Positions 24,617 to 33,018 of a DNA stretch of 64,000 bases are shown one piece after another. The stretch spans positions 434,001-498,000 of the forward strand of contig CAUJDF010000044.1 of assembly GCA_963169045.1 (NCBI GenBank). Direction: 5' to 3'. This DNA is from Myxococcota bacterium (GTDB taxonomy: Bacteria; Myxococcota_A; Bradymonadia; UBA7976; UBA1532). Each line of letters opens with the position of its first letter. The stretch's first letter is position 1. Made by a program: the position numbers and the translations under genes. The notes below the pieces were generated by a model. The model was not told the origin of the DNA. It saw only the letters and a program-made list of their open reading frames with translations, and did not search any database.

Positions 24617-24987
24617 GCGGACCGCCCCACGCACCAGAGCCCGAGCGCGGCGCCGAGCACGCCGGGCACCACGTTGGCCAGGACGTTGCCGAGCGCCATC
24701 GCGGCCTGGCCGCCCTGGAACAGGCGCGCCGTCTCGAGGCCGAACGTGCTGAACGTCGTCAGGCCGCCGAGGAAGCCGGTCGTCAGGCCGAAGCGCACCG
24801 GCGGCGACACCGGCAGACGCTCGGCGAACAGGCCCGCGAGCGCGCCGGCGGCGAAGCAGCCGGCGAGGTTCACGGCCAGCGTCGCGAAGGGAAACGGCGC
24901 CGCGGCGTGACGCCCCATCACGAGCGCCACCGCCCACCGCAGCAGCGAGCCGAGACCGCCGCCGACGAAGACCGCGACCGCCGTCAT
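24613..24987 (-). CDS. crcB: Fluoride exporter (Fluc/CrcB channel)
   Basis: 124 aa with four membrane helices, the Fluc size. It forms a dual-topology dimer that lets fluoride leave the cytoplasm. GLTTGFLGGLTTFSTFGLE is the signature segment with the Na+-binding and Phe-box residues; GGGLGSLLRW is the N-terminal hallmark. No fluoride riboswitch was seen upstream; it lies between gph and ugpQ with ATGA and GTGA overlaps on both sides. Confidence 0.93.
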   Translation of the reverse strand: MTAVAVFVGGGLGSLLRWAVALVMGRHAAAPFPFATLAVNLAGCFAAGALAGLFAERLPVSPPVRFGLTTGFLGGLTTFSTFGLETARLFQGGQAAMALGNVLANVVPGVLGAALGLWCVGRSA

Positions 24988-25619
24988 CGCAGCGCCCGCA
25001 CGCGCGCCGGCAGCTCCGCGAAGCTCGCCAGCGGCTCGGCCTCGGCCGGCGCGGCGCGCCCCCAGCCCACGCAGAGGAAGCGGACGCCGGCGGCGCTCGC
25101 GGTCTCGCGGTCCACCTCGGAGTCTCCGACGTACAGCGCGCGCGCCGGCGTGGCGCCGAGGCGCTCGATGGCGTGCAGCAGCGGCGCCGGATGCGGCTTG
25201 CGCTCGGGCAGCGCGTCCCCGCCGACGACGACGCCGAAGCGGTCGCTCCACCCGAGACCGGCGACGATCGGCGCGAGGAACATCGACGGCTTGTTGGTGA
25301 CGATGCCGAGCGGGTGGTCACGCAGCGCATCCAGCGCCTCGGCCACGCCGGCGTAGGGCCGCGTCGCGTCGAGCAGGTGCGCGCCGTACCAGGCGACGAA
25401 CGCCTCGCGCGCCTCGGGCAGGCGCACGTGCAACGGCGCCGGGATGACGTGCTGCAGCAGCCAGGCGAGGCCATGCCCCACGTGGCGACGCACGCCGGCG
25501 ACCGGGAGCGCCGCGAGGCCGAGGGCGCCGCGCGCGTGGTTGGCGGCGGCGGCGAGGTCGGCGTCGCTGTCGATCAGCGTGCCGTCGAGGTCGAACAACA
25601 GGGCGGTCGGCGCGGGCAT
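24984..25619 (-). CDS. gph: HAD-family phosphatase, phosphoglycolate phosphatase-like
   Basis: 211 aa. HAD motif I is LLFDLDGTLIDSD (nucleophile Asp and acid/base Asp), motif II is LGIVTNKPS, the Lys is in ERKPHPAP, and motif IV is LYVGDSEVDRETA. The helical cap has the type found in Gph. It dephosphorylates 2-phosphoglycolate or another small phosphoester; substrate not proven. First gene of a three-gene operon with overlapping stop/start codons. ATG at 25619 fixed by the FDLDGT motif 8 residues on. Confidence 0.88.
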   Translation of the reverse strand: MPAPTALLFDLDGTLIDSDADLAAAANHARGALGLAALPVAGVRRHVGHGLAWLLQHVIPAPLHVRLPEAREAFVAWYGAHLLDATRPYAGVAEALDALRDHPLGIVTNKPSMFLAPIVAGLGWSDRFGVVVGGDALPERKPHPAPLLHAIERLGATPARALYVGDSEVDRETASAAGVRFLCVGWGRAAPAEAEPLASFAELPARVRALR

Positions 25620-25706
25620 GGCGCGCGAGGTTAGCCGCATCCACCCGCCTTGACCAGGGCTCGCCGGGGCGACTACTAGTGCCCCGACGAGACGTCGGAG
25701 GCCGAC

Positions 25707-27380
25707 ATGTCCGCTCCCGCCGAGAACATCCGAGAAGTCCGTGCGCCCCGGGGGACGACGCTGCGCTGCAAGGGCTGGCCGCAGGAGGCTGCCCTGCGCA
25801 TGCTCATGAACAACCTCGATCCCGACGTGGCCGAGCGACCTCAGGACCTGGTCGTCTACGGCGGCAGCGGCAAGGCGGCGCGCTCCTGGGCCGACTTCGA
25901 CCGCATCGTGGCCACGCTCGAACGCCTGGAGGCCGACGAGACGATGCTCGTGCAGTCCGGGCGCGCCGTCGGTGTCTTCCGCACGCACCCCGACGCGCCG
26001 CGCGTGCTCATCGCCAACTCGCTGCTCGTGCCGGCCTGGGCCAATTGGGAGAACTTCTGGGCGCTCGAGAAGGCCGGCCTGACCATGTTCGGTCAGATGA
26101 CGGCAGGGTCGTGGATCTACATCGGCACCCAGGGGATCCTGCAGGGCACGTACGAGACGTTCGTCGCCGCCGCCCGAAAGCACTATGGTTCCGATACGTT
26201 GCGAGGCCGGACGGTGCTCACGGCGGGCCTCGGCGGCATGGGCGGCGCGCAGCCGCTGGCGGTCACGATGGCCGGCGGCGCCGCGCTCTGCATCGAGGTC
26301 GACCCCTGGCGGGCGCACCGGCGCGTCGAGACGCGCTACCTCGACGAGATCGCGCCGTCGCTCGCGGACGGCGTCGCGCGTGTGGAGCGGGCCGCCGCCG
26401 CCGGCGAGGCGCTTTCGGTGGGGGTGGTCGCCAACGCGGCCGAGGCCTTCCCAGCGCTCTTCGAGGCGGGCTTCCGCCCGGACCTCGTCACGGATCAGAC
26501 GTCGGCCCACGACCCGCTAGGCGGCTACGTCCCGGCGGGCCTCACCCTCGAGGCCGCGGCCGAGCTGCGACAGCGGGACCCCGGCGAGTACGTGGGGCGG
26601 GCGAAGGCGAGCATGGCGGCGCACGTGCGGGCGATGCTGGCGTTCCAGGACGCGGGCGCACACGTCTTCGACTACGGCAACAACCTGCGCCAGGGGGCGG
26701 CCGAGGGCGGCTGCGAGGGCGCGTTCGGCTTCCCCGGGTTCGTGCCAGCCTACATCCGGCCGCTGTTCTGCGAGGGCAAGGGCCCCTTCCGCTGGGTGGC
26801 GCTCAGCGGTGATCCCGAGGACATCTTCACGACCGACCGCGCGCTGGCCGCGCTCTTCCCGCAGGACGCGGCGCTCTCGCGCTGGCTGGACCTCGCCGGA
26901 AAACGCGTGCAGTTCCAAGGCCTTCCGGCGCGCATCTGCTGGCTGGGGTACGGCGAGCGCGCGCGGGCCGGCCTGCTGTTCAACGACCTCGTGCGCACTG
27001 GACGGGTGAAGGCGCCGATCGTGATCGGCCGCGACCACCTCGACAGCGGCTCCGTCGCCAGCCCGAACCGCGAGACGGAGGCGATGAAGGACGGCTCCGA
27101 CGCCATCGGCGACTGGCCGGTGTTGAACGCGCTGCTCAACACCGCCGCAGGGGCCACCTGGGTCAGCGTCCACCACGGCGGCGGCGTCGGCATCGGCTAC
27201 TCGCTGCACGCCGGGCAGGTCGTCGTCGCCGACGGCTCGGAGGCCGCCGCGCGCCGCATCGAGCGCGTCCTCACGACCGATCCCGGCACCGGCGTCATGC
27301 GCCACGCCCAGGCCGGCTACGAGGAGGCGGTCGCGTGCGCCCGCGAGCGCGGCGTGGACCTGCCGGGCATCACGAAGTGA
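25707..27380 (+). CDS. hutU: Urocanate hydratase
   Basis: 557 aa, the family's normal length. It hydrates urocanate to 4-imidazolone-5-propionate using NAD+ as an electrophilic cofactor, the second step of histidine degradation. Visible hallmarks are [14 protein letters not shown] (NAD-binding Gly-rich segment), [15 protein letters not shown] and [13 protein letters not shown], containing the conserved active-site Cys. The last bases TGA overlap the hutI start, so the pair is translationally coupled. hutH is not in the window. Confidence 0.96.
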   Translation: MSAPAENIREVRAPRGTTLRCKGWPQEAALRMLMNNLDPDVAERPQDLVVYGGSGKAARSWADFDRIVATLERLEADETMLVQSGRAVGVFRTHPDAPRVLIANSLLVPAWANWENFWALEKAGLTMFGQMTAGSWIYIGTQGILQGTYETFVAAARKHYGSDTLRGRTVLTAGLGGMGGAQPLAVTMAGGAALCIEVDPWRAHRRVETRYLDEIAPSLADGVARVERAAAAGEALSVGVVANAAEAFPALFEAGFRPDLVTDQTSAHDPLGGYVPAGLTLEAAAELRQRDPGEYVGRAKASMAAHVRAMLAFQDAGAHVFDYGNNLRQGAAEGGCEGAFGFPGFVPAYIRPLFCEGKGPFRWVALSGDPEDIFTTDRALAALFPQDAALSRWLDLAGKRVQFQGLPARICWLGYGERARAGLLFNDLVRTGRVKAPIVIGRDHLDSGSVASPNRETEAMKDGSDAIGDWPVLNALLNTAAGATWVSVHHGGGVGIGYSLHAGQVVVADGSEAAARRIERVLTTDPGTGVMRHAQAGYEEAVACARERGVDLPGITK

Positions 27381-28576
27381 AGCTCGACCTGCTGGTCGAG
27401 AACACGGCGAACGTCTTCACCGGCGACGCGACGCTGCCCGGTGCGGTCGTCGGCGTCCGCGACGGCCGGGTGGCCTACGTCGGACCGCCGGGCCCCGTCG
27501 CGCCCGAACGCTTCGACGCCCGCGGCGGCCTGGTCACGCCCGGGCTCGTCGACCCGCACACGCACCTCGTCTTCGCCGGCGACCGCAGCGGTGAGTTCGC
27601 CGAGCGCGCCCGGGGACGCAGCTACCTCGACATCGCCCGCGCCGGCGGCGGCATCGCCGCCACCGTCCGGGCGACGCGCGCGGCCAGCCTCGACGCGCTC
27701 GTCGCCGCCGCGCGACCGAGGCTCGACCGCCTCCTGGCCCACGGCGTGACGACCGCCGAGGTGAAATCGGGCTACGGCCTCGATCTGGCGACGGAGATCC
27801 GGATCCTCGAGGCCGTGCGCGTCCTCGACGCGAGCCAGCCGATCGACCTCGTCTCCACGTTCCTCGGGGCGCACACCGTGCCCCCGGAGCGCAAGGCCGA
27901 GCGCGAGCGCTACGTCGACGAGGTGGTGCACGAGATGATCCCCGCCGCGCGCGGCCTCGCGACGTTCTGCGACGTGTTCGTCGAGCAGTCCGCCTTCACC
28001 CTGGCGGAGGGTGAGCGTGTCCTGCGGGCCGGCCTCGACGCGGGCCTCCGGCCCAAGGTGCACGCGGACCAGCTCTCCGCGGGCGGCGGGGCCGAGCTTG
28101 CCGCCGCCCTGGGCGCGACGAGCGCCGACCACCTCGAGCATGTCAGCGAAGCCGGCATCCGCGCGCTGGCGGCGGCGGGCACGACGGCGGTGTTGCTGCC
28201 GGGCGCCGCGCTCTTCCTCGGTCAGGCGGATCGCGCGCCCGCGCGTCGGTTGGCCGAAGCCGGAGTGCCCATCGCGCTGGCGACCGACTGCAATCCCGGC
28301 ACGTGCATGACCGAGAACCTGCCGCTGATGCTCACGTTGGGCATGAGCTGGCTCGGTCTCGGTCCCGAAGAGGCGCTCGCCGCGGTGACGGTGCACGCCG
28401 CGCGCGCCGTCGGCCGCGAGGACGTCGCCGGGCGGCTCGCCATCGGCCGCCCCGCCGACGTGGCCGTGTTCGATGTCCCCTCGCCCACGCACCTCGCCTA
28501 CCACTTCGGCGTGCACCATACGCGCGCCGTCTTCAAAGCCGGCAGGCTCGCATGGAGCGCCTCCTCCCCGACCTGA
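27377..28576 (+). CDS. hutI: Imidazolonepropionase
   Basis: 399 aa from GTG at 27377 (overlapping hutU by GTGA). A metal-dependent amidohydrolase that opens imidazolone-5-propionate to N-formimidoyl-glutamate, the third Hut step. Metal ligands are in [22 protein letters not shown] and [22 protein letters not shown] is a family block. The C-terminus overlaps the next frame by 25 nt. Active-site residues are intact. Confidence 0.95.
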   Translation: MKLDLLVENTANVFTGDATLPGAVVGVRDGRVAYVGPPGPVAPERFDARGGLVTPGLVDPHTHLVFAGDRSGEFAERARGRSYLDIARAGGGIAATVRATRAASLDALVAAARPRLDRLLAHGVTTAEVKSGYGLDLATEIRILEAVRVLDASQPIDLVSTFLGAHTVPPERKAERERYVDEVVHEMIPAARGLATFCDVFVEQSAFTLAEGERVLRAGLDAGLRPKVHADQLSAGGGAELAAALGATSADHLEHVSEAGIRALAAAGTTAVLLPGAALFLGQADRAPARRLAEAGVPIALATDCNPGTCMTENLPLMLTLGMSWLGLGPEEALAAVTVHAARAVGREDVAGRLAIGRPADVAVFDVPSPTHLAYHFGVHHTRAVFKAGRLAWSASSPT

Positions 28577-29232
28577 CGCTGGTGGGCGAGCGCTTCCTGC
28601 CCGGGCAGGTGGTGCTCGTCGACGGCGACCGCATCGTCGCAGTGGGCCCCGACGACGGTGCGGGCGTGCCCATCCGGCTCAGCCGACGCGCGCTGCTGCC
28701 GGGCTGCGTCGACACGGGCCGCAAGATCCCGCCTCGACTGGGGAATCCGCGCACCGATGCGCGGGTCGCGCTCGCGGAGGCGCTCCTCCGCGGCGTGACG
28801 ACGGTCGCCGTTCGGGACGCCGAACCGGAGGTCGTCCGGGCCGCCGCCGAGGTCGGCATCCGGCTCGTTCGCGACGCGGCGCCGGGCGGCACGGGCGACG
28901 GTCCCGCGAGCGTGTACGCCGCGATGCGGACCTGGGGCCTCGATCCGGCCGCCGCGCTCCGCCGGGGCACGCTCGAGGCGGCGGCGGCGCTCGGCGTCTG
29001 TGCCGGCGCGATCGAGGCCGGACGCCTCGCCGACCTGGTCGCCCTCGATCTCGATGACCTCTCGACGCTGCCGCACGCCGACCTCCTGGGCAACGTCGTC
29101 CGGCGGATGGAGGCAACGGCGGTCCGCGACGTGATGGTCGGCGGGACGTGGGTGGTCCGCGAGCGGGCGCTGCTGACGATGTCGGTGCGCAACCTCGTCC
29201 GTGAGCTCAGCGGGGACCGGCCACCCTTCTGA
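28552..29232 (+). CDS. Truncated amidohydrolase-like protein, HutF-type remnant
   Basis: 226 aa, about half the ~450 aa of formimidoylglutamate deiminase (HutF). The N-terminal beta-sandwich (LVGERFLPGQVVLVDGD) and C-terminal part (GAIEAGRLADLVALDLDD, RDVMVGGTWVV) match the amidohydrolase superfamily and are closest in style to HutF. Where the family has PGMxNAHSH, here is LPGCVDTGRKIPPR, so both His ligands are lost, and most of the metal-binding barrel is missing. The reading frame is open and coupled to hutI, so it is translated; a catalytic role is unlikely. It could be a structural partner or a decaying gene. Confidence 0.68.
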   Translation: MERLLPDLTLVGERFLPGQVVLVDGDRIVAVGPDDGAGVPIRLSRRALLPGCVDTGRKIPPRLGNPRTDARVALAEALLRGVTTVAVRDAEPEVVRAAAEVGIRLVRDAAPGGTGDGPASVYAAMRTWGLDPAAALRRGTLEAAAALGVCAGAIEAGRLADLVALDLDDLSTLPHADLLGNVVRRMEATAVRDVMVGGTWVVRERALLTMSVRNLVRELSGDRPPF

Positions 29233-29740
29233 GGTCGAGCGCGCCGTCGGTCAGCGCCTCGACCTCGGCGAGGCGCCGCTCGACGGCCTCGACCGTCACG
29301 CCGAAGTGCTCCGCGAGCAGCGGCGGCTCGTCGGCGAAGGCCCGCGCGTATGGCACGAAGAGCCGCGCCGGCATCAACAGCGAGCGCGCGAAGACCGCCG
29401 CCGCGTCGTCGGCAGCGCCCGCGCGCAGGGCCGCCTCCGGCAGCAGCGCGTCGCCCGGGCCGACGATGAGGTGCCCGAGCACGAACGCCACCATCAAGCG
29501 CTCGTCCGCCGGCGCCTCCCGGGCGCGCACGCGGAGAGCCGCGCGTTCGTCGACGACCGTCAAACCCAGCAGCGGCCGGCGCTCGCCGCTCCGCGTCACC
29601 GCCACGTCGCAGCTGCGCGCCAGCGCCACCGCGTCGATCGGCGGCACCGCGACGGCGAAGCGCGCGACGATCCGTTCGGCGCTCCAGCCCTCGCGGCGCA
29701 TGTGTGCCCACGTAGGGACAATCCGGAAGTCAACCCCCAT
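29207..29740 (-). CDS. ImmA/IrrE-like protein lacking the HExxH glutamate and first histidine
   Basis: 177 aa from ATG at 29740 (GGAGAGG seven bases upstream). The middle resembles ImmA/IrrE peptidases: ERLMVAFVLGHLIVG where the family has RFxxAHELGHLxL, and AVFARSLLMPARLF for ANxFAAxLLMP. The HExxH is FVxxH, so zinc-peptidase activity is unlikely. Residues ~135-165 (LAEHFGVTVEAVERRLAEV) are the usual helix-turn-helix-like end of these proteins. No antitoxin or phage repressor is nearby. It overlaps the amidohydrolase remnant by 26 nt. Confidence 0.65.
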   Translation of the reverse strand: MGVDFRIVPTWAHMRREGWSAERIVARFAVAVPPIDAVALARSCDVAVTRSGERRPLLGLTVVDERAALRVRAREAPADERLMVAFVLGHLIVGPGDALLPEAALRAGAADDAAAVFARSLLMPARLFVPYARAFADEPPLLAEHFGVTVEAVERRLAEVEALTDGALDLRRVAGPR

Positions 29741-29801
29741 CGACCTCTCCCGCGCTTCCCTCGAGATCACGGCGGGCGGACCGCGGCGGATGATGCGTGG
29801 G

Positions 29802-31715
29802 TCAGAAGTAGCTCAACAGCAGCAGCCCGGCCTCGGCGTGCCCGCGCACCAGACGCACCGGGAGGCGCAGCTCGTGCACGACGGAGAGCGCGAAGGACCA
29901 CGTCGCCTCGGCGCGCCACGGCGCGCCGTCGTCGTCGAGTGGCGAGGCCGACGGCGGCTCGACGCCGAAGAACGGGTAGAGGTAGCCACCCTCGACCGAC
30001 CAGCGCCAGAACGATGTCGCCTGCCAGAGGGTGCCGAGGCTGGCGCCCGCCGCCGCGCGAAAGCGGTCGCGGAAGGCCGCGCCGATCCGCAGATCGAGAT
30101 CGGCGAACGTGTACAGCACGAACGGCCCGCCTTCGACCGCCAGGCCGGGGCCCCCCGTGCCCTGGTACGTGAGACAGTCGCAGTCCGCCTCGTGCATGCG
30201 GTCGAACCCTGTGGAGAGCCGCCAGGAGGGCTTGGGCGCCCAAGCGTCGTAGGGGGCGAGCGACGCGATGCGCACGAGGTCGAGCTGCTCGAGCGTGGGG
30301 ACCGGCCCCGCATCGCCGATGCGCAGCGTCCCGCTCATCAGCTCGATCTGCGTGTTCGGCGCGTAGCCTTGCTGCGGTCCGGCGAGGTCGTGGAGAACGC
30401 CGCGCCACCCCACCTCGAGGAACGGTCGGCGCCGGTCGGCGCCCGCGCCGGCCGCCACCATCGCCGTGCCGTGGCCGGAGGCGGGATCCCGCGCTTCGGG
30501 GAACTCGAGCGCCACCGGCGCGACGGCGATCCCTCGCCGCGCCAGCAGCAGGCGACGCTCGCGCTGGCGCCGCGCCGGCTCCGCGTCCTGGCCGCCCTCG
30601 TAGCGCAGCAGGTCCACCGCGGTGTCGATGACGATCGCCTGCCGCGCCGGCGCGAGGCCGGCGAGTGAGGCGTAGGCGCCGTCGTCCCCCACCCGCGCCA
30701 GCCCCGCCGCCAGCGCGACCTCGTCGTCGTCGAGCAGGCGGCGTCGCGCGAGCATCAGCGTGTGGCGCGACGGTCGGAAGCGCTGCGCGCGGACGAGCCC
30801 CGGCGCGTCGAGCACCGCTCGCAGCGTGTCGGCGGGCACCACCCAGGGCTTGTCGATCGGCAGCAGGCGCAGGGACGGGCGCCCCACCTCGAGCAGCGCC
30901 AGGAGCTGATAGGAGCAGTTCTCGTCGAAGTAGAAGTAGTCGAGCCAGCCCGAGCCGACCTCCCAGAGGTGGGCCACCATGCGATCCACCTCGGCGCGGG
31001 TGAAGGTCAGCGGGAACTCCCAGAGGTCGCGGTTCTCGAAGTCGCCGTACTCCTTGACCTTCAGGTAGTACGGCAGCGTCGAGAACACCCCCTCGAAGCC
31101 GCCGGTGAGACCCGCCAACATGTAGATGAGCGGGTTGTCGCTCGTCGGGTTCGCCGCGAAGTTGACCGCGTAGGCCAGCAGGTCGCCGCCGGCTCCCTGC
31201 CCCACCCGATCGAGGCGCAGCAGCGTGTGTCCGAACATCGACGCGGGGTTGTTCAGGTAGGCGGCGGCGAAGATCAGCGTCGCCGACTCCGGGCGGAGGC
31301 CCATACGCCACTCGGCGTATCGCGGGCACGACTGCGCCGGGATGGCGGCGCGCAACCGCTCGGAGACCCAGCGGAACCTCGCCGGGAAGCGGCACTGGGG
31401 GTGCTGCGCCTCAAAGGACTTCGCCGCCACCTCCGGGTCGACGGGCGGCGCGAAGAAGCCGCGGAGGGTCGCCTCGAGCTCGGCATGGGGGTCGTCCTTG
31501 CCGTCGGGCGCGAGGAAGAAGTGGGGCGCGTCGACCTCGCTGCGCCAGCCGCCGAACGACCGCTCGCGCCAATGGCCGAGGACGAGCCACTCGCGCGACG
31601 TCGCCAGCCCCTCGCGCGCCGCGCGCCGGACGAGCTCGTCGGCGTCATTGGCGCGCGCCGCACCGGCCAGGGCGAGGACGAGCAAGAGGGCAGAACGCCC
31701 GACCCGCGCGAGCAA
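29802..31715 (-). CDS. DUF4105/Lnb-type periplasmic domain protein with beta-rich C-terminus
   Basis: 637 aa with the signal peptide MLARVGRSALLLVLALAGAARA. Residues ~100-330 match the DUF4105 domain, the N-terminal periplasmic part of lipoprotein N-acyl transferase Lnb: NPASMFGHTLLRLD (His) and DENCSYQLLALLEVGRP (Cys) are the expected active-site positions. The last ~250 residues are repeated amphipathic strands ending in Phe (ATWSFALSVVHELRLPV, LLLLSYF), consistent with an outer-membrane beta-barrel. It may modify lipoproteins or peptides in the envelope; enzymatic proof is lacking. TonB or Lnt neighbours are not present. Confidence 0.75.
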   Translation of the reverse strand: MLARVGRSALLLVLALAGAARANDADELVRRAAREGLATSREWLVLGHWRERSFGGWRSEVDAPHFFLAPDGKDDPHAELEATLRGFFAPPVDPEVAAKSFEAQHPQCRFPARFRWVSERLRAAIPAQSCPRYAEWRMGLRPESATLIFAAAYLNNPASMFGHTLLRLDRVGQGAGGDLLAYAVNFAANPTSDNPLIYMLAGLTGGFEGVFSTLPYYLKVKEYGDFENRDLWEFPLTFTRAEVDRMVAHLWEVGSGWLDYFYFDENCSYQLLALLEVGRPSLRLLPIDKPWVVPADTLRAVLDAPGLVRAQRFRPSRHTLMLARRRLLDDDEVALAAGLARVGDDGAYASLAGLAPARQAIVIDTAVDLLRYEGGQDAEPARRQRERRLLLARRGIAVAPVALEFPEARDPASGHGTAMVAAGAGADRRRPFLEVGWRGVLHDLAGPQQGYAPNTQIELMSGTLRIGDAGPVPTLEQLDLVRIASLAPYDAWAPKPSWRLSTGFDRMHEADCDCLTYQGTGGPGLAVEGGPFVLYTFADLDLRIGAAFRDRFRAAAGASLGTLWQATSFWRWSVEGGYLYPFFGVEPPSASPLDDDGAPWRAEATWSFALSVVHELRLPVRLVRGHAEAGLLLLSYF

Positions 31716-31780
31716 CGAAGGGACTCCTCAGCTGAGCGCGGCGAGCGTAACGGCGGGCGCGTGCGGGGTCGAGGGGCGGG

Positions 31781-32281
31781 TCAGAGGCGGGCGCAGTTCC
31801 GGGCGAAGATCTCGTTCTGGCTCGCCTGGATCTTGAAGCCGTAGAGCGCCTGCTGCGCCGTCGTCTGGTCGCTCGGGAAGACCGACGGATAGCTGCTCTG
31901 CGCGAAGCTGTAGAGCTGCGGCTGCACCGAGTCCTGGCAGCCGAGGAGCGTCGCGAACGCCGCCAGATACTCGCCGCCGCCCGCCGCCATGTCGCGCTCG
32001 AGGTTGTCGAGGTTGGACTCGACGAAGGCCTCCTGCTCCTTGTCGGCCTTGACGACCCCCGCGTTCACGCAGTTCGACGTGCCCGACGAGATGCCGAAGG
32101 TCTGAGTGCCGAAGGTGCCGTTGGTCGTCGCGGCGAACACCTGAACGAAGCCGTTCTCCTTGAAGACGAGCGACCCGAGACCGCAGCCCGCCATTCCATA
32201 GGGCGGGCTTTCGGCACCGGCCATCTGCGTTCCCGCCAGCACGAGCGCGGCGACCGCGCCGATCCCAAGGCTCAGCTTCAT
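31781..32281 (-). CDS. DUF3015 family exported protein
   Basis: 166 aa. Signal peptide MKLSLGIGAVAALVLAGTQMAGA. The mature domain has the DUF3015 hallmarks: YGMAGCGLGSLVF, TQTFGISSGTSNC, DNLERDMAAGGGEYLAAFAT. Two conserved cysteines (GCG and SNC) probably form a disulphide. The family is periplasmic and of unknown function. Confidence 0.85.
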   Translation of the reverse strand: MKLSLGIGAVAALVLAGTQMAGAESPPYGMAGCGLGSLVFKENGFVQVFAATTNGTFGTQTFGISSGTSNCVNAGVVKADKEQEAFVESNLDNLERDMAAGGGEYLAAFATLLGCQDSVQPQLYSFAQSSYPSVFPSDQTTAQQALYGFKIQASQNEIFARNCARL

Positions 32282-32415
32282 CGCGTCTCCCCCTCGAACA
32301 AGACCCGAAAGACAGGCGCCGGACGCCCGGCGCGCCGCCGACCTGGCGGCGCGCCGGAGTACACCACGGCGTCACCGGAGTGTCCAGCGGCGTCGCGAGA
32401 CGATGTTTCAGCGCC

Positions 32416-33018
32416 TCAGTAGGCGCGGGCGGTGTCCCATACGGCGCGCAGCACGGCCTCTTCGACCGGACCGGCGCGGAAGAGGTGCAGGTCACCGTCG
32501 ACGAAGCCGACGACCGTACAGTGCGTACCCGGTGCCGGGCCGCCATCGAGCACACCGTCGAGCCCCTGCAGCGCATCGCACTCCGCGGCGGTCGTCGCCG
32601 CCGGCTCGCCGCTGCGGTTGGCGCTCGTGGCCACGAGCGGCTCCCCCAGCGCGCGCACGAGGGCGCCGGCGATCGGGTGCGCGGTGACGCGGACGCCGAC
32701 CATGTTCGTGTCGGCGGTCACCTGGGCGGGCAGGCCCGGAAAGGCAGGCACGACGAGCGTCACCGGGCCGGGCCAGAAGGCGTCGGCGAGCACCAGCAGC
32801 GGCGTCTCGGGCTCGAGCCGGCGGAGCGTCTCGAGGTCCGGGAGCAGCACCGGCAGCGGCTTGCCCTCGGGTCGGTGCTTGGCCGCGACGACGCGGGCGA
32901 CCGCCCCGGCGTCGGCGGCGCGGCAGCCGATGCAGTAGCTGGTCTCGGTCGGAAAGGCGACGACGCCGCCGCTGCGGAGTCGCGCGAGGGCCGCATCGAG
33001 CGTCAGGCGCGGCAGCAT
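32416..33018 (-). CDS. tsaC: L-threonylcarbamoyladenylate synthase
   Basis: 200 aa, YrdC/Sua5 fold without the Sua5 extension. It makes threonylcarbamoyl-AMP from threonine, bicarbonate and ATP for t6A on tRNA. Hallmarks are GGVVAFPTETSYCIGC, KHRPEGKPLPVLL (family KxR), FWPGPVTLVVP and LVATSANRSGEPAAT. It starts inside nnr (16-nt overlap) and ends the leftward ftsH-to-tsaC series. It works with TsaB, TsaD and TsaE (tsaE at 17.6 kb). Confidence 0.94.
   Translation of the reverse strand: MLPRLTLDAALARLRSGGVVAFPTETSYCIGCRAADAGAVARVVAAKHRPEGKPLPVLLPDLETLRRLEPETPLLVLADAFWPGPVTLVVPAFPGLPAQVTADTNMVGVRVTAHPIAGALVRALGEPLVATSANRSGEPAATTAAECDALQGLDGVLDGGPAPGTHCTVVGFVDGDLHLFRAGPVEEAVLRAVWDTARAY

Noticed and set aside
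23213-24910. A 565-codon plus-strand frame across the ComEA-like, ugpQ and crcB genes
   Set aside because: Composition is random-like and it runs antisense to three recognised genes.
24588-25700. Fluoride riboswitch upstream of crcB
   Set aside because: crcB overlaps gph, and no riboswitch-like conserved core was visible before gph either.
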